Source: an uncultured Chromatiaceae bacterium (GTDB lineage: Bacteria; Pseudomonadota; Gammaproteobacteria; Enterobacterales; Alteromonadaceae). Taken from it: DNA of 11,465 bases. The stretch lies in contig CAMLNG010000069.1 of NCBI GenBank assembly GCA_946481195.1, positions 1 to 11,465 of the forward strand. Reading direction: 5' to 3'. Below are positions 1 to 7,219 of the stretch, one piece after another. The notes under the pieces were generated by a model that worked only from the letters and a program-made list of their open reading frames with translations, made no database searches and was not told the DNA's origin. Position 1 is the first letter of the stretch. Every line of letters starts with the position of its first letter. Both the position numbers and the translations under genes were made by a program.

Positions 1-733
1 TTTGCGCGCTGCCGTGTAAGCGCGGGCAAGTCGGGGTGAAGGTCTGGCTCAGGCTGAATTTGCCGGCGGTCTGGCTATAAACGCCGACTTTATCCGGCAA
101 AGTATCGGTGGTGGCGGCATCGCGGATGGTCGAAATCAGCTGGTCGCCACGGGGCTGCGCCGCGCCATGCATATGGGTATCGTATTGCAGCAGTGGCAAG
201 TCTTTTTTGTCGGCGCTGATGTTGGCTTCGGTTAGGGTAACCACTGCAGCCGGCGTTTTACTGGCGGCATCACCATCCATAAACACCGCGGTGGTGCTGG
301 CATTACTCTGTACATGGGTCGGACGGCTGCCGTTTAGCTGAAAGCTCATCAGCTTTGGTTTTTCCGCATAAGGATGCAAATGGTCACCATGGTCTTCCTG
401 CCACTGACCACCATCGACTACCTGTACCCGGTCATTCGGCCGCTGCACCAGCAACGCATAACGCTGACCCGGCGACGGATAAACTGCATCTGGTGTATGA
501 ATCAGCTGGAACTGTTCAATCAGCTCCGAACGGTCCAAATCGTAGACGCTGACCACAGCGCTGTTTTTATCCGTGACTAACAAGCGGCCTTTTGCCACCG
601 TAGCTACCGGCGGATGTGGGTCTTTAATCACAATGGGTTCTTTTTCGACGATATTCGTCGTCGCATCGCCACAACCCGCCAGAATGGCGCTGGCGATGGC
701 CAGCGGCAACAATTTCATTTTTACACTGTACAT
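1..733 (-). CDS. aztD: AztD-like zinc metallochaperone lipoprotein, partial (C-terminus outside window)
   Basis: The 244 visible residues start at ATG 733, preceded by AGGAG five bases upstream; a second in-frame ATG at 718 has worse spacing. The N-terminus is a lipoprotein signal with lipobox LAGC and the acceptor Cys at 21. Residue +2 is Gly, which by the Lol rule predicts outer-membrane anchoring facing the periplasm. The rest resembles the WD40-like beta-propeller family of AztD, a periplasmic zinc chaperone. Seen here are a His/Asp cluster (D114-H115-G116-D117-H118-L119-H120), H140, a THMHG motif (H187, H189) and CPRLHG (C236, H240), plausible metal ligands. The gene lies 60 bp downstream of the ZnuD-like receptor on the same strand, so it is probably co-transcribed and zinc-regulated. 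Known AztD proteins are described as soluble partners of an ABC binding protein; a lipoprotein form beside a receptor is less usual. Family call by recollection of motifs; exact function is inferred. Confidence 0.72.
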   Translation of the reverse strand, partial: MYSVKMKLLPLAIASAILAGCGDATTNIVEKEPIVIKDPHPPVATVAKGRLLVTDKNSAVVSVYDLDRSELIEQFQLIHTPDAVYPSPGQRYALLVQRPNDRVQVVDGGQWQEDHGDHLHPYAEKPKLMSFQLNGSRPTHVQSNASTTAVFMDGDAASKTPAAVVTLTEANISADKKDLPLLQYDTHMHGAAQPRGDQLISTIRDAATTDTLPDKVGVYSQTAGKFSLSQTFTPTCPRLHGSAQ

Positions 734-757
734 ATCAACTCCTGTTTTTATTGGTGC

Positions 758-784
758 GCCGGCACGCCGCCTCGGCCTGCCGGC
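758..784 (-). other. Hairpin between the ZnuD-like receptor and lipoprotein genes
   Basis: A perfect 7-bp inverted repeat (GCCGGCA at 758-764, TGCCGGC at 778-784) lies in the 60-bp gap between the two leftward genes. The 13-nt loop could add three further GC pairs after one mismatch. No U-run follows in either direction, so it is not a standard intrinsic terminator. It could stabilise or process the receptor mRNA, or lower expression of the downstream gene. It may also be chance in GC-rich sequence. Confidence 0.35.
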
Positions 785-793
785 TGGATCTGG

Positions 794-3244
794 TCAGAAT
801 TCGCCACGAATACCGAGGCCAATAGAACGGCCCGGTAATGGCGCTTTGTCTTTTAAGAATGAGGTGTGGACGCGGGCGTCTTCGTCGGTCAGGTTCTGCC
901 CTTTCAGATACACCGCCAGCTGCTGGTCAAACAGGTCAAGGTAGTAGCTGACATTGGCATCCAGCAGGTTGTAGCTACCGGTTGCGCTTTCCAGCGTTTC
1001 GACTTTGTCCTGTTTGCTGTAGTGGCTGTAGCGTAGCTCGGCGCTGAACGCGGCAGACTGCCACGACAACGCCGATTGCAGGCGCAGTGGCGGTGTGCGT
1101 GGTAAATCACCGCCGGCATCCAAGCGGGCGCGCACATAGTCGACTTGCTGGGTCCAGCGCCACGCCGGCGCAAACTGCCAAATCAGCTGGGCTTCAAAAC
1201 CGTGCAGGTTCACATCAGCTGCGCGGAACAGATACACCGGTAATTCGCCGCTATGGTCATGTGCCGCATCGGTATGCTCTGCTTCGCCGTGCTCTTCTTC
1301 AGCGTGCTCGCCATCAGCGTGGTTATGGCCATCTTCGGCGAACAAGCCAGTATTTTGCTGGTAATAGTAGTTATCCACCTGGTTGTAGAAAGCATTCAGA
1401 ATCAGCGCTACATCGCCGCTGTATTTGCGCCAGGTCAGGTCAATGTTGTTCGACACTTCCAAATCCACCGGCTCTTTGTTCAGCACAAAGGCCTGGTGCG
1501 GATCTGCTAATGGATTGACGCGGAACAAGGCGCCGATCTCATAGGCGTTAGTGCCGATATGCGGGCCGAAGGACAACAACTCAGATGCTGCAGGTGCGCG
1601 GCCTGAACGCGACAACGACAGCGCGGCGTTGTAGCCGTCCTGATATTCCCAGACGAGGCCAGCCGACAGGCTATATGGCTTGAAGTTCTGATCGACGGCA
1701 AAAGTGCGGATCAGCTGATCGCCGCCGTGGTTATGATCATCATGTTCGCTGCCGTCATGGGCATGCGCCGCCAGCTCCGGCAGCAAAACCTGGGAGGCTT
1801 TGAGCGTGACGCGTTCCAGCCGGGCACCGGTTTGCAGTAACAGCGGGCCAAAATGCCGCTCTTCCATCCAGCCAATCGCCAGCATTTCCTGCGTCGACGG
1901 TGGCGTAAAGGCCTCGTCACCTACCGCTGAAAAATCACTGTGTTTGTAGTGCAGGCTGAGGCCGCCGCGCCAGTCCAGCCATTCGCGGTGCAGCAGTTCC
2001 AACCGAGCTTCGTCACTGCGGTTTTTGAAAGTGGTGCCGATAGCGCCGTCTTCAATTTCGGCATGCTGATAGTCGGTAAAACCAGCTTTGATATTCAGTT
2101 GCGCCAAAGGCCCGCCGCTGAAATTTAACTGGCTGTGCAGTTGCACCCGGTCTTGCTCAAGGTCGGCAAAAACTCGTTCTTCGGCATGGCCGGCCTCAGC
2201 TTCGTGATCATGTCCGCCATGTGAATGGCCCGGAATACCGTATTGCCGTTCCAGCCGGCCGACCGACAGCCCGACAAAACCATTCGGCAATAAATAACTG
2301 GCACCAACAGTGCCGCCTTTGCCGGTCGCATCGGTATTGGCAACGCGTCCACCTTTAGCTTCCGCACTACCCGTTTCATGGCTGTTGGTTTCAACAGTGC
2401 CGGGAATTTTGTAATTGCCCTGGTCACGCCAGAACGCGTCGGCATAGAAGGCAACATCACCGACGCTGGTTTGGCCGGCAGCAGCGGCCAGTTTTTCGTT
2501 GTTGACGCTCTGGCGTTCCAGCTGCCAGTTCGCCTGCGTGTCCCGGCGCGTCGGCACGCGTTCGTCCACTACATTGACCACACCACCGATAGCGCCACTG
2601 CCATAAAACAAGGTGGCAGGACCACGCAGTACTTCAATTTGCTGGGCGGTACCGGCTTCACTCGCCACGCTGTGGTCCGGCCCCACCCGCGACGCATCGC
2701 CGGCATCCAGGCCGTTTTGCGTGATCATCACGCGCGGGCCGTCTAAACCACGGATGATCGGGCTGCTGGCGACCGAGCCATAGAAATTGCTGTGCACACC
2801 GACCTGATTTTTTAGCGTGTCACCAAGTGTCGACGCCTGCTGCATTTTCAGCTGCTCACCGGACAGCACACTGACCGGCAGCGCCGACTCGGTCGCGGAG
2901 GCGTGCAGCGGACTGGCTTTAATATCAATAACTTCAAGTAAGGTCGGCGCCAGACGCAGCTCGACATTATTCAGGCCCGCCTCTGGCACATTCAGATGCA
3001 GATTGCGATGGGCGAATTGCGGCGCTTCAACGTGCAGCTCTGCCAGCTGGCCGGCCGGCGCTGCCAGCAGGAAAGTGCCGGCGGCATCGGTTTTCACCCG
3101 GGCCTGACTGCCGGCCAGCGACACTTCTGCTCCGGCGACAGGTTGGCCTTTGTGGTCCAACACCACACCAGACACAGATTGCGCCCACAGCTGCTGGCTG
3201 AATGTCGCCGCCACCAGCACGGCTATTTTGTTACGGTAATGCAT
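794..3244 (-). CDS. znuD: ZnuD-like TonB-dependent outer-membrane zinc receptor
   Basis: This 816-residue protein would import zinc across the outer membrane using TonB energy. The start ATG 3244 follows GGGAG at a good distance. Domains in order: signal peptide (1 to about 22, ending WAQS), a carboxypeptidase-regulatory-like beta domain (about 24-98), a TonB-box-like segment (about 105-110), a plug (about 115-230, with IIRGLDGPRV and LRGPATLFYGSGAIGGVVNV), then a beta barrel ending in Phe. Three His/Asp/Glu-rich insertions are seen at 340-353 (5 His), 494-509 (5 His) and 640-664 (7 His), in likely extracellular loops. Such loops are the hallmark of ZnuD, known from Neisseria and Acinetobacter. 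It is longer than the roughly 760 residues of neisserial ZnuD, partly because of the N-terminal domain. A Zur-type operator precedes it and a zinc-chaperone-like lipoprotein follows. Another divalent metal (Ni, Cu, Cd) cannot be excluded. Confidence 0.88.
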   Translation of the reverse strand: MHYRNKIAVLVAATFSQQLWAQSVSGVVLDHKGQPVAGAEVSLAGSQARVKTDAAGTFLLAAPAGQLAELHVEAPQFAHRNLHLNVPEAGLNNVELRLAPTLLEVIDIKASPLHASATESALPVSVLSGEQLKMQQASTLGDTLKNQVGVHSNFYGSVASSPIIRGLDGPRVMITQNGLDAGDASRVGPDHSVASEAGTAQQIEVLRGPATLFYGSGAIGGVVNVVDERVPTRRDTQANWQLERQSVNNEKLAAAAGQTSVGDVAFYADAFWRDQGNYKIPGTVETNSHETGSAEAKGGRVANTDATGKGGTVGASYLLPNGFVGLSVGRLERQYGIPGHSHGGHDHEAEAGHAEERVFADLEQDRVQLHSQLNFSGGPLAQLNIKAGFTDYQHAEIEDGAIGTTFKNRSDEARLELLHREWLDWRGGLSLHYKHSDFSAVGDEAFTPPSTQEMLAIGWMEERHFGPLLLQTGARLERVTLKASQVLLPELAAHAHDGSEHDDHNHGGDQLIRTFAVDQNFKPYSLSAGLVWEYQDGYNAALSLSRSGRAPAASELLSFGPHIGTNAYEIGALFRVNPLADPHQAFVLNKEPVDLEVSNNIDLTWRKYSGDVALILNAFYNQVDNYYYQQNTGLFAEDGHNHADGEHAEEEHGEAEHTDAAHDHSGELPVYLFRAADVNLHGFEAQLIWQFAPAWRWTQQVDYVRARLDAGGDLPRTPPLRLQSALSWQSAAFSAELRYSHYSKQDKVETLESATGSYNLLDANVSYYLDLFDQQLAVYLKGQNLTDEDARVHTSFLKDKAPLPGRSIGLGIRGEF

Positions 3245-3298
3245 AGATCTCCCTGCGTTATACCCAAATCAGAAAATTTGCCTTCGATTTCGCACTCG

Positions 3299-3321
3299 AT
3301 AATGTGATAATATAACATTTC
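3299..3321. promoter_or_regulatory. Zur-type operator in divergent promoter
   Basis: Core AATGTGATAATATAACATT (3301-3319) is a near-perfect dyad centred on 3310, with 8 of 9 pairs matching. Against the gammaproteobacterial Zur consensus as I recall it (GAAATGTTATA-N-TATAACATTTC), the 23-bp site matches 19 of 22 fixed positions; the right half is perfect. It sits between the ZnuD-like receptor (start 3244, leftward) and the MerC-domain gene (start 3375, rightward), and overlaps the candidate promoters of both. Zur with zinc bound would repress both genes. Fur boxes are related in style, but the ATGTTATANTATAACAT core favours Zur. Confidence 0.8.
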
Positions 3322-3327
3322 ATTCAA
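3299..3327 (-). promoter_or_regulatory. Candidate sigma-70 promoter of the ZnuD-like gene
   Basis: Reading leftward, TTGAAT (3327-3322) and CATTAT (3304-3299) are separated by 17 bases and resemble -35 and -10 elements. The Zur-type palindrome fills the spacer and the -10, which fits repression by blocking RNA polymerase. The implied 5' leader is about 48 nt. For the rightward MerC gene a weaker pair, TTCGCA (3289-3294) and TATAAC (3311-3316), overlaps the same operator. Confidence 0.5.
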
Positions 3328-3374
3328 GCATAAAAACCAGCGTTTTCCGTTCAGGTGCAGCAGAGGTGAGACCA

Positions 3375-3770
3375 ATGAAAGATTTAGTAGCGGCTTATAT
3401 ATCAGGGCTTTGCATTATTCATTGCTTAATAACGCCGATTTTATTGGCGCTCGGTGGTGCAGGTTTGTTGGGGCATTGGCTGGAAGCTGAGTGGGTGCAT
3501 TATCTGCTGATAACACCGATTTTATTGCTGGTGATCTGGAGTTTACCGGCGGCAAGGCGTCAGCATCAGCAGCATGCGCCGTTGTGGCTTGGTGTCGCCG
3601 GCGCCGCTTTGATGTTAGTGTCGTTGTGGGTACCGGCGGCGCTGGAGCCATGGCTGGCTGTCAGTGCCGGTATTTTGTTAATGGCGGCGCATTTGTTTAA
3701 CCGCCACTTCCTGAAGCTGCATCTGAACGCTCAGCTCCATGCTCAGACTAAGGCTCAGGCTCAGAAATAA
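3375..3770 (+). CDS. MerC-domain small integral membrane protein
   Basis: A 131-residue inner-membrane protein. I chose ATG 3375 because GAGG (3363-3366) lies 8 bases upstream; the in-frame GTG at 3366 overlaps that ribosome site. Four hydrophobic segments are visible at about 5-28, 40-58, 69-86 and 88-106. The first contains CIIHC (Cys13, Cys17) followed by Pro, a paired-cysteine motif typical of the MerC transporter family. Family members carry mercuric ion in mer operons, but many chromosomal relatives lie outside them, and no mer genes are present here. Placement on a shared Zur-type operator with a zinc receptor suggests a role in zinc or other divalent-metal handling; this is inference. 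The C-terminal tail is a degenerate Ala-Gln repeat that runs 10 bp into the 3' end of the convergent acyltransferase gene. Confidence 0.82.
   Translation: MKDLVAAYISGLCIIHCLITPILLALGGAGLLGHWLEAEWVHYLLITPILLLVIWSLPAARRQHQQHAPLWLGVAGAALMLVSLWVPAALEPWLAVSAGILLMAAHLFNRHFLKLHLNAQLHAQTKAQAQK
3729..3764 (+). repeat. Degenerate hexanucleotide repeat in MerC gene tail
   Basis: Six consecutive hexamers, four of them exact GCTCAG (starting 3729, 3741, 3753, 3759) alternating with diverged units, encode AQ-type pairs at the very C-terminus. Units are in frame, so copy-number change would not shift the reading frame. The last unit contains the stop codon of the opposite-strand gene. Confidence 0.6.
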
Positions 3771-4933
3771 CGCACCCAGCGCCAGTGACTGCGTTGTTTA
3801 AAACCGGCAAACCAGCGGGTTGGCCAATACAAAGCAACAGCGAGCAGCACGGCAATCAACCAGACCCAGCCGACATGGCTGACGCTGAGCATCAGGCCAT
3901 AAGCGGTTTGTTGATTCGGTGCAAATAGCAGCAAGGCCAGCTTGTACAGCAGCAACAAGGCATACAGATGCAGGATGTAAAAAAACATCGGCGCCGCACC
4001 AAAATCACTCAGCACCTGCTGCCAGCGTGCGGCTGGGTTCTTCATGGCTGCCTGCTCCAGCGCCCGCAGCGCCAGACACATCAGGCCAAGCGTCAGCAGC
4101 AGAAAATCCAGCGACGGCGGATATTTGGTGAAATTGAGCAGGTCCATCATGGTCAGAAGCGCGGTGGGCTGAACCTGCCAGTCGAGCGTCTCGCCATACA
4201 AATTCAAGCTACGGAGTAACAACAGTGCCGCCAGCGCCAATACACCGCTGCGCAACAGCCACTGCTGCCGGGCCTGCGCCGCTTGTTGGAACCAGCAGCC
4301 CGCCAGATAGCCCAGCACAATGACCCCCACCCAGGGCAATAACGGATAACTGATTTTCACCGCAATGGCCGCCTCTCCCGGAGCCAGTAAAAAACCCCGG
4401 TCATGCAGGATGGTCCACAACCAATAGCCGGTTTCGCCGGGAGCAAACTGGACAGGTGTCAGCAGGTTATGGCCTCCAACCAGCAACAGCCCGATGACCA
4501 GCAATACCGGCCGCGGTAAATGATGCAACAGCGCCAGCAATAGCATGCAAAGGCCAAACACCCAAATCACTTGCAAATACAGTGTGTTGTAACTGCCAAG
4601 CCAGGCAAAATTTACCAGCGTCAGTTCCAGCGCAATCAACACCAAAGCGCGTTTGACTAAAAATGGCGTCAGCGGCCGGCCTTTTTGTTGATACAAATAA
4701 GCCGACACGCCGGATAAAAACACAAATACCGGCGCACACCAGTGCGCCAGCAAACGGCTGAAAAACAGGCCAGGGTCAACAGTGCTGATGTCCATCGGAT
4801 CGCTGACCTGCAAATGCAGCAGCACCCGCTCCCGCACATGGTCCAGCAGCATGATCAGCATCACCAGACCACGCAGCATATCGATGCTGTTGATACGGCC
4901 GCGTTGCTGTGGCGAAGCAGTGAGAGTCGTCAT
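3761..4933 (-). CDS. DUF1624/HGSNAT-like multi-pass membrane acyltransferase
   Basis: A 390-residue inner-membrane protein with about ten hydrophobic segments. The N-terminal region has SIDMLRGLVMLIMLLDHVR (about 16-34), with the R...DH arrangement seen in the heparan-alpha-glucosaminide N-acetyltransferase-like and acyltransferase-3 families, followed by FVFLSGVSAYLY. The central KYPPSLDFLLLTLG is characteristic of DUF1624 proteins. Family members are thought to move acyl groups across or onto substrates at the membrane; the substrate here is unknown. ATG 4933 lies 2 bp after the stop of the siderophore-type receptor, with only a weak ribosome site, so translation is probably coupled and the gene shares the Zur-like control of that operon. 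Its stop overlaps the convergent MerC gene by 10 bp, leaving no room for a dedicated terminator. Coupling to a metallophore receptor hints at modification of a ligand or envelope component, which is speculation. Confidence 0.8.
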   Translation of the reverse strand: MTTLTASPQQRGRINSIDMLRGLVMLIMLLDHVRERVLLHLQVSDPMDISTVDPGLFFSRLLAHWCAPVFVFLSGVSAYLYQQKGRPLTPFLVKRALVLIALELTLVNFAWLGSYNTLYLQVIWVFGLCMLLLALLHHLPRPVLLVIGLLLVGGHNLLTPVQFAPGETGYWLWTILHDRGFLLAPGEAAIAVKISYPLLPWVGVIVLGYLAGCWFQQAAQARQQWLLRSGVLALAALLLLRSLNLYGETLDWQVQPTALLTMMDLLNFTKYPPSLDFLLLTLGLMCLALRALEQAAMKNPAARWQQVLSDFGAAPMFFYILHLYALLLLYKLALLLFAPNQQTAYGLMLSVSHVGWVWLIAVLLAVALYWPTRWFAGFKQRSHWRWVRYF

Positions 4934-4935
4934 CT

Positions 4936-7059
4936 TCAGAACTCGTAACGCAGACTGAGGCGCAGCGCGCGTGGTTCACCCGGATAAGTCCAAAGTGCTG
5001 AATAGGAGCTTTGGATCCAGGCTTTATCCAGCAGATTTTCCACGACAGCTTCGGCCTGCCATTGTGGCGTCAGCCGCGCGGTGGCAAACAGACTCCACAG
5101 CGTGTGCGATGGCAAAATATAAGAAGGTGTGACGGCATCGCCTAACCTTTTGCTTTGATAACGCAGACGCGCACCAATCTGACTGTCGAAAACCACCAGT
5201 TGCAAATTGTGCCGCAGCTGCACACTCAGCGTCTGACGCGGCACGTTCACCAAAGCACTGCCCTTGGGAATGAGCACACCCCAGTCAATGTTGATACTGT
5301 CTTTTAAGGTTTCGCTGTCGAGCCAGCTATATGACAGCGACAAATCGGTATTGGCTGAAAGCGGGCCCGCCAGCTCCAGCTCTGCGCCACGGCTTTGCGC
5401 CGCGCCCAGCGTCGCCGAAAAGCCAACGTTCACCGGGTCGGACACCAGAATGTTGGATTTCTCCGCATCAAATACCGACACAGTTGCTTGCCAGGAAGCC
5501 AGCGCCAGCTTGACACCAAATTCCACCGATTCACTCAGCTCAGGGTCAAACGCCTTACCAGCGTAATCCGTACCCGACAGCGGCAGGAAGCCCTCAGCAT
5601 AATTGGCGTAGAAGGTCACCTGGTCGTTCAGCAGATAATTCAGGCCGACCCGCGGGCTAACTTGCTGGTCTTCAGTGCGGGCGACGGTCTTTTTTACCAG
5701 CTCTTCAATACGTTGCTGGTAACTGTCGTAACGCACGCCGAGTAACAATTGCCATTGGCTGCTCAGCTGCATCAAATCCTGCAGATACACACCAACCGCT
5801 TGTTGCGACTCGATGTTTTCATACAAAGTGGCGATAGTGCCGGCTTTGGCCACGCCATATAAAGGCGCCTGAATATTGATGGCGTAGCTGCCTTTCGGGC
5901 CCCGATAGCGGCCAAGCAGCGTGTACAGTTCATAATCGTAGGCATCAGACCCGAGCAGCAGCTGATGGGTGATGCCAAAAAGCTGCGGGCTGCCGCTGAA
6001 TTCCAGCCGCGCTGTGCTGTCTTCAGAGTGATAATCGCGGTAACGACGCTGACGCGTCAGCGTTTTGCCGTCATCAAACACCCCCTGGCGCGCTCTCGCC
6101 AGTTCAGCATCAGAAGAAAAGCCCTGCAGACTGGAATCGCGGTAACCGGCACCGAGGTTCAGGTGCCAGCTGTTGCCTAAATCCCGCTCATAACTCAGCT
6201 GATGGCCGGTGGCTGCAATTTCCGTTGGTTTATCACCGGGTTCGCCTAAATAGCGGCTATGCGGCACTGTGCTGAAGTTGTTATTCAGCACGACGATACC
6301 GCGGTCGAACAGCTGATCCTGCCGCAGCACTTCCACTTCGTACAACACAGAGCTGTCGGCATCGAGCTGCCATAACACCGAAGGCGTCACTACCTGCTTT
6401 TCACTGGTGACTTCATCACGGAAACTGCCATGGTCCTGCACTGCGCCGTTGACACGCAACATCAGGCTGTCACTGTGCACATAGTTGTAGTCGCCCTCCA
6501 ACCGGTATTGCTGCTCAGTGGCGGCGCTGGCTTTGAGATAACCGCCTGCGCTCTGATTCGGTTTACGCGTGATGATATTGATAGTGCCGCCCGGTTCAGA
6601 GCGGCCATACAAGGCTGACCCCGGGCCTTTTAATATTTCGACCATTTCGATATTCGACACGTCGCGATGGCCGCTAAAACCACGGCCGCCGTTAAAGCCG
6701 TTGATCAAATACCCTGATGGCATATTTTCGTTACCGGGAAAACCACGCAGCGAAAAACTGTCCCACAGACCGCCGCCGTTGTTTTGCCGCGCGATGCCGC
6801 TGGATAAATCCAGCACATCCTGAAAACGGCTCATCGACCAGTCCGCAAAATCATCCTGGCCCAACGTTGATACCGCCTGCGGTAATTTTTCCACCGGCAC
6901 CTGGCCGCGATAGCTCTGGTGATGGCGCACTTCAATGTGCTCCAGATTTTGTGCGTCTTCAGCAACAGCCGGTGCAGCACAGAGTAGCGCCAGCACAGAC
7001 AGCGGAAATAATCGGTAGGGGATCGCCCTCACGGCAGAGCGGCGCGCAGAAAATGACAT
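4936..7059 (-). CDS. TonB-dependent siderophore-class receptor, likely Zur-controlled
   Basis: A 707-residue outer-membrane receptor. I place the start at ATG 7059, with GAGG five bases upstream; an in-frame ATG at 7113 lacks a ribosome site and would put the operator inside the gene. Residues 1-33 are a signal peptide ending AVA before ED. No STN signalling domain is present. A TonB-box-like IEVRH (about 42-46) precedes a plug with FSLRGF and the class motif EILKGPGSALYGRSEPGGTINIITRKP (about 141-167), then a barrel ending in Phe. These features fit the FhuA/FpvA-type siderophore receptor family. No His-rich loops occur, unlike the neighbouring zinc receptor. Length and Zur-like control recall CntO, the pseudopaline receptor of Pseudomonas (about 708 residues), but no cntL/cntM biosynthesis genes are in view. 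The ligand is therefore unknown; a ferric siderophore remains the alternative. Confidence 0.87.
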   Translation of the reverse strand: MSFSARRSAVRAIPYRLFPLSVLALLCAAPAVAEDAQNLEHIEVRHHQSYRGQVPVEKLPQAVSTLGQDDFADWSMSRFQDVLDLSSGIARQNNGGGLWDSFSLRGFPGNENMPSGYLINGFNGGRGFSGHRDVSNIEMVEILKGPGSALYGRSEPGGTINIITRKPNQSAGGYLKASAATEQQYRLEGDYNYVHSDSLMLRVNGAVQDHGSFRDEVTSEKQVVTPSVLWQLDADSSVLYEVEVLRQDQLFDRGIVVLNNNFSTVPHSRYLGEPGDKPTEIAATGHQLSYERDLGNSWHLNLGAGYRDSSLQGFSSDAELARARQGVFDDGKTLTRQRRYRDYHSEDSTARLEFSGSPQLFGITHQLLLGSDAYDYELYTLLGRYRGPKGSYAINIQAPLYGVAKAGTIATLYENIESQQAVGVYLQDLMQLSSQWQLLLGVRYDSYQQRIEELVKKTVARTEDQQVSPRVGLNYLLNDQVTFYANYAEGFLPLSGTDYAGKAFDPELSESVEFGVKLALASWQATVSVFDAEKSNILVSDPVNVGFSATLGAAQSRGAELELAGPLSANTDLSLSYSWLDSETLKDSINIDWGVLIPKGSALVNVPRQTLSVQLRHNLQLVVFDSQIGARLRYQSKRLGDAVTPSYILPSHTLWSLFATARLTPQWQAEAVVENLLDKAWIQSSYSALWTYPGEPRALRLSLRYEF

Positions 7060-7070
7060 AACAGCCTCAA

Positions 7071-7093
7071 GAAATGTGATGTTATCACATATT
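7071..7093. promoter_or_regulatory. Second Zur-like operator upstream of siderophore-type receptor
   Basis: ATGTGATGTTATCACAT (7074-7090) is a dyad centred on 7082 with 7 of 8 pairs matching. Over 23 bp it matches 17 of 22 fixed positions of the recalled Zur consensus, including GAAATGT on one side and TAT/ACAT on the other. It ends 11 bases before the receptor ATG at 7059, so it covers the leader or transcription start. The shared TGTGAT/ATCACA core also resembles a CRP half-site pair, but the 5-nt inner spacing is not that of CRP. Weaker than the site at 3299-3321. Confidence 0.6.
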
Positions 7094-7125
7094 AACTTAA
7101 AGCATTTAGTCACAGGAAGCCCTGA

Positions 7126-7148
7126 GCAGTTGATTTCGGTTCAACTGC
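7126..7148. repeat. 8-bp perfect inverted repeat in divergent intergenic region
   Basis: GCAGTTGA (7126-7133) and TCAACTGC (7141-7148) are exact inverted copies around a 7-nt spacer (TTTCGGT). The site lies between the leftward siderophore-receptor operon and the rightward sensor cluster. It could be an operator or an RNA hairpin in a leader. No U-run follows, so it is not a clear terminator. Confidence 0.45.
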
Positions 7149-7219
7149 CGGAAAACATCGTTGATTGCCACCGGTATCATCTGCTGAAAAAAATCGCGCG
7201 CTGGCTGGCGATCTTGCAA

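Noticed and set aside
758..784. Rho-independent terminator between receptor and lipoprotein genes.
   Set aside because: The stem is strong but no U-run follows on either strand; kept only as a hairpin.
108..944. Several plus-strand frames of 65-123 codons.
   Set aside because: They are antisense to the AztD-like lipoprotein and the end of the receptor gene, which have strong starts and family motifs.
1087..1518. 143-codon plus-strand frame.
   Set aside because: Antisense to the ZnuD-like receptor with no ribosome site or domain; the receptor frame is clearly the coding one.
3375..3770. MerC-domain gene as part of a mercury-resistance operon.
   Set aside because: No merR, merT, merP or merA is present; the context is zinc uptake.
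7060..7113. Extended start of the siderophore-type receptor at ATG 7113, adding 18 residues.
   Set aside because: No ribosome site precedes it, the extra residues spoil the signal peptide, and it would swallow the Zur-like palindrome. ATG 7059 has GAGG at ideal distance.
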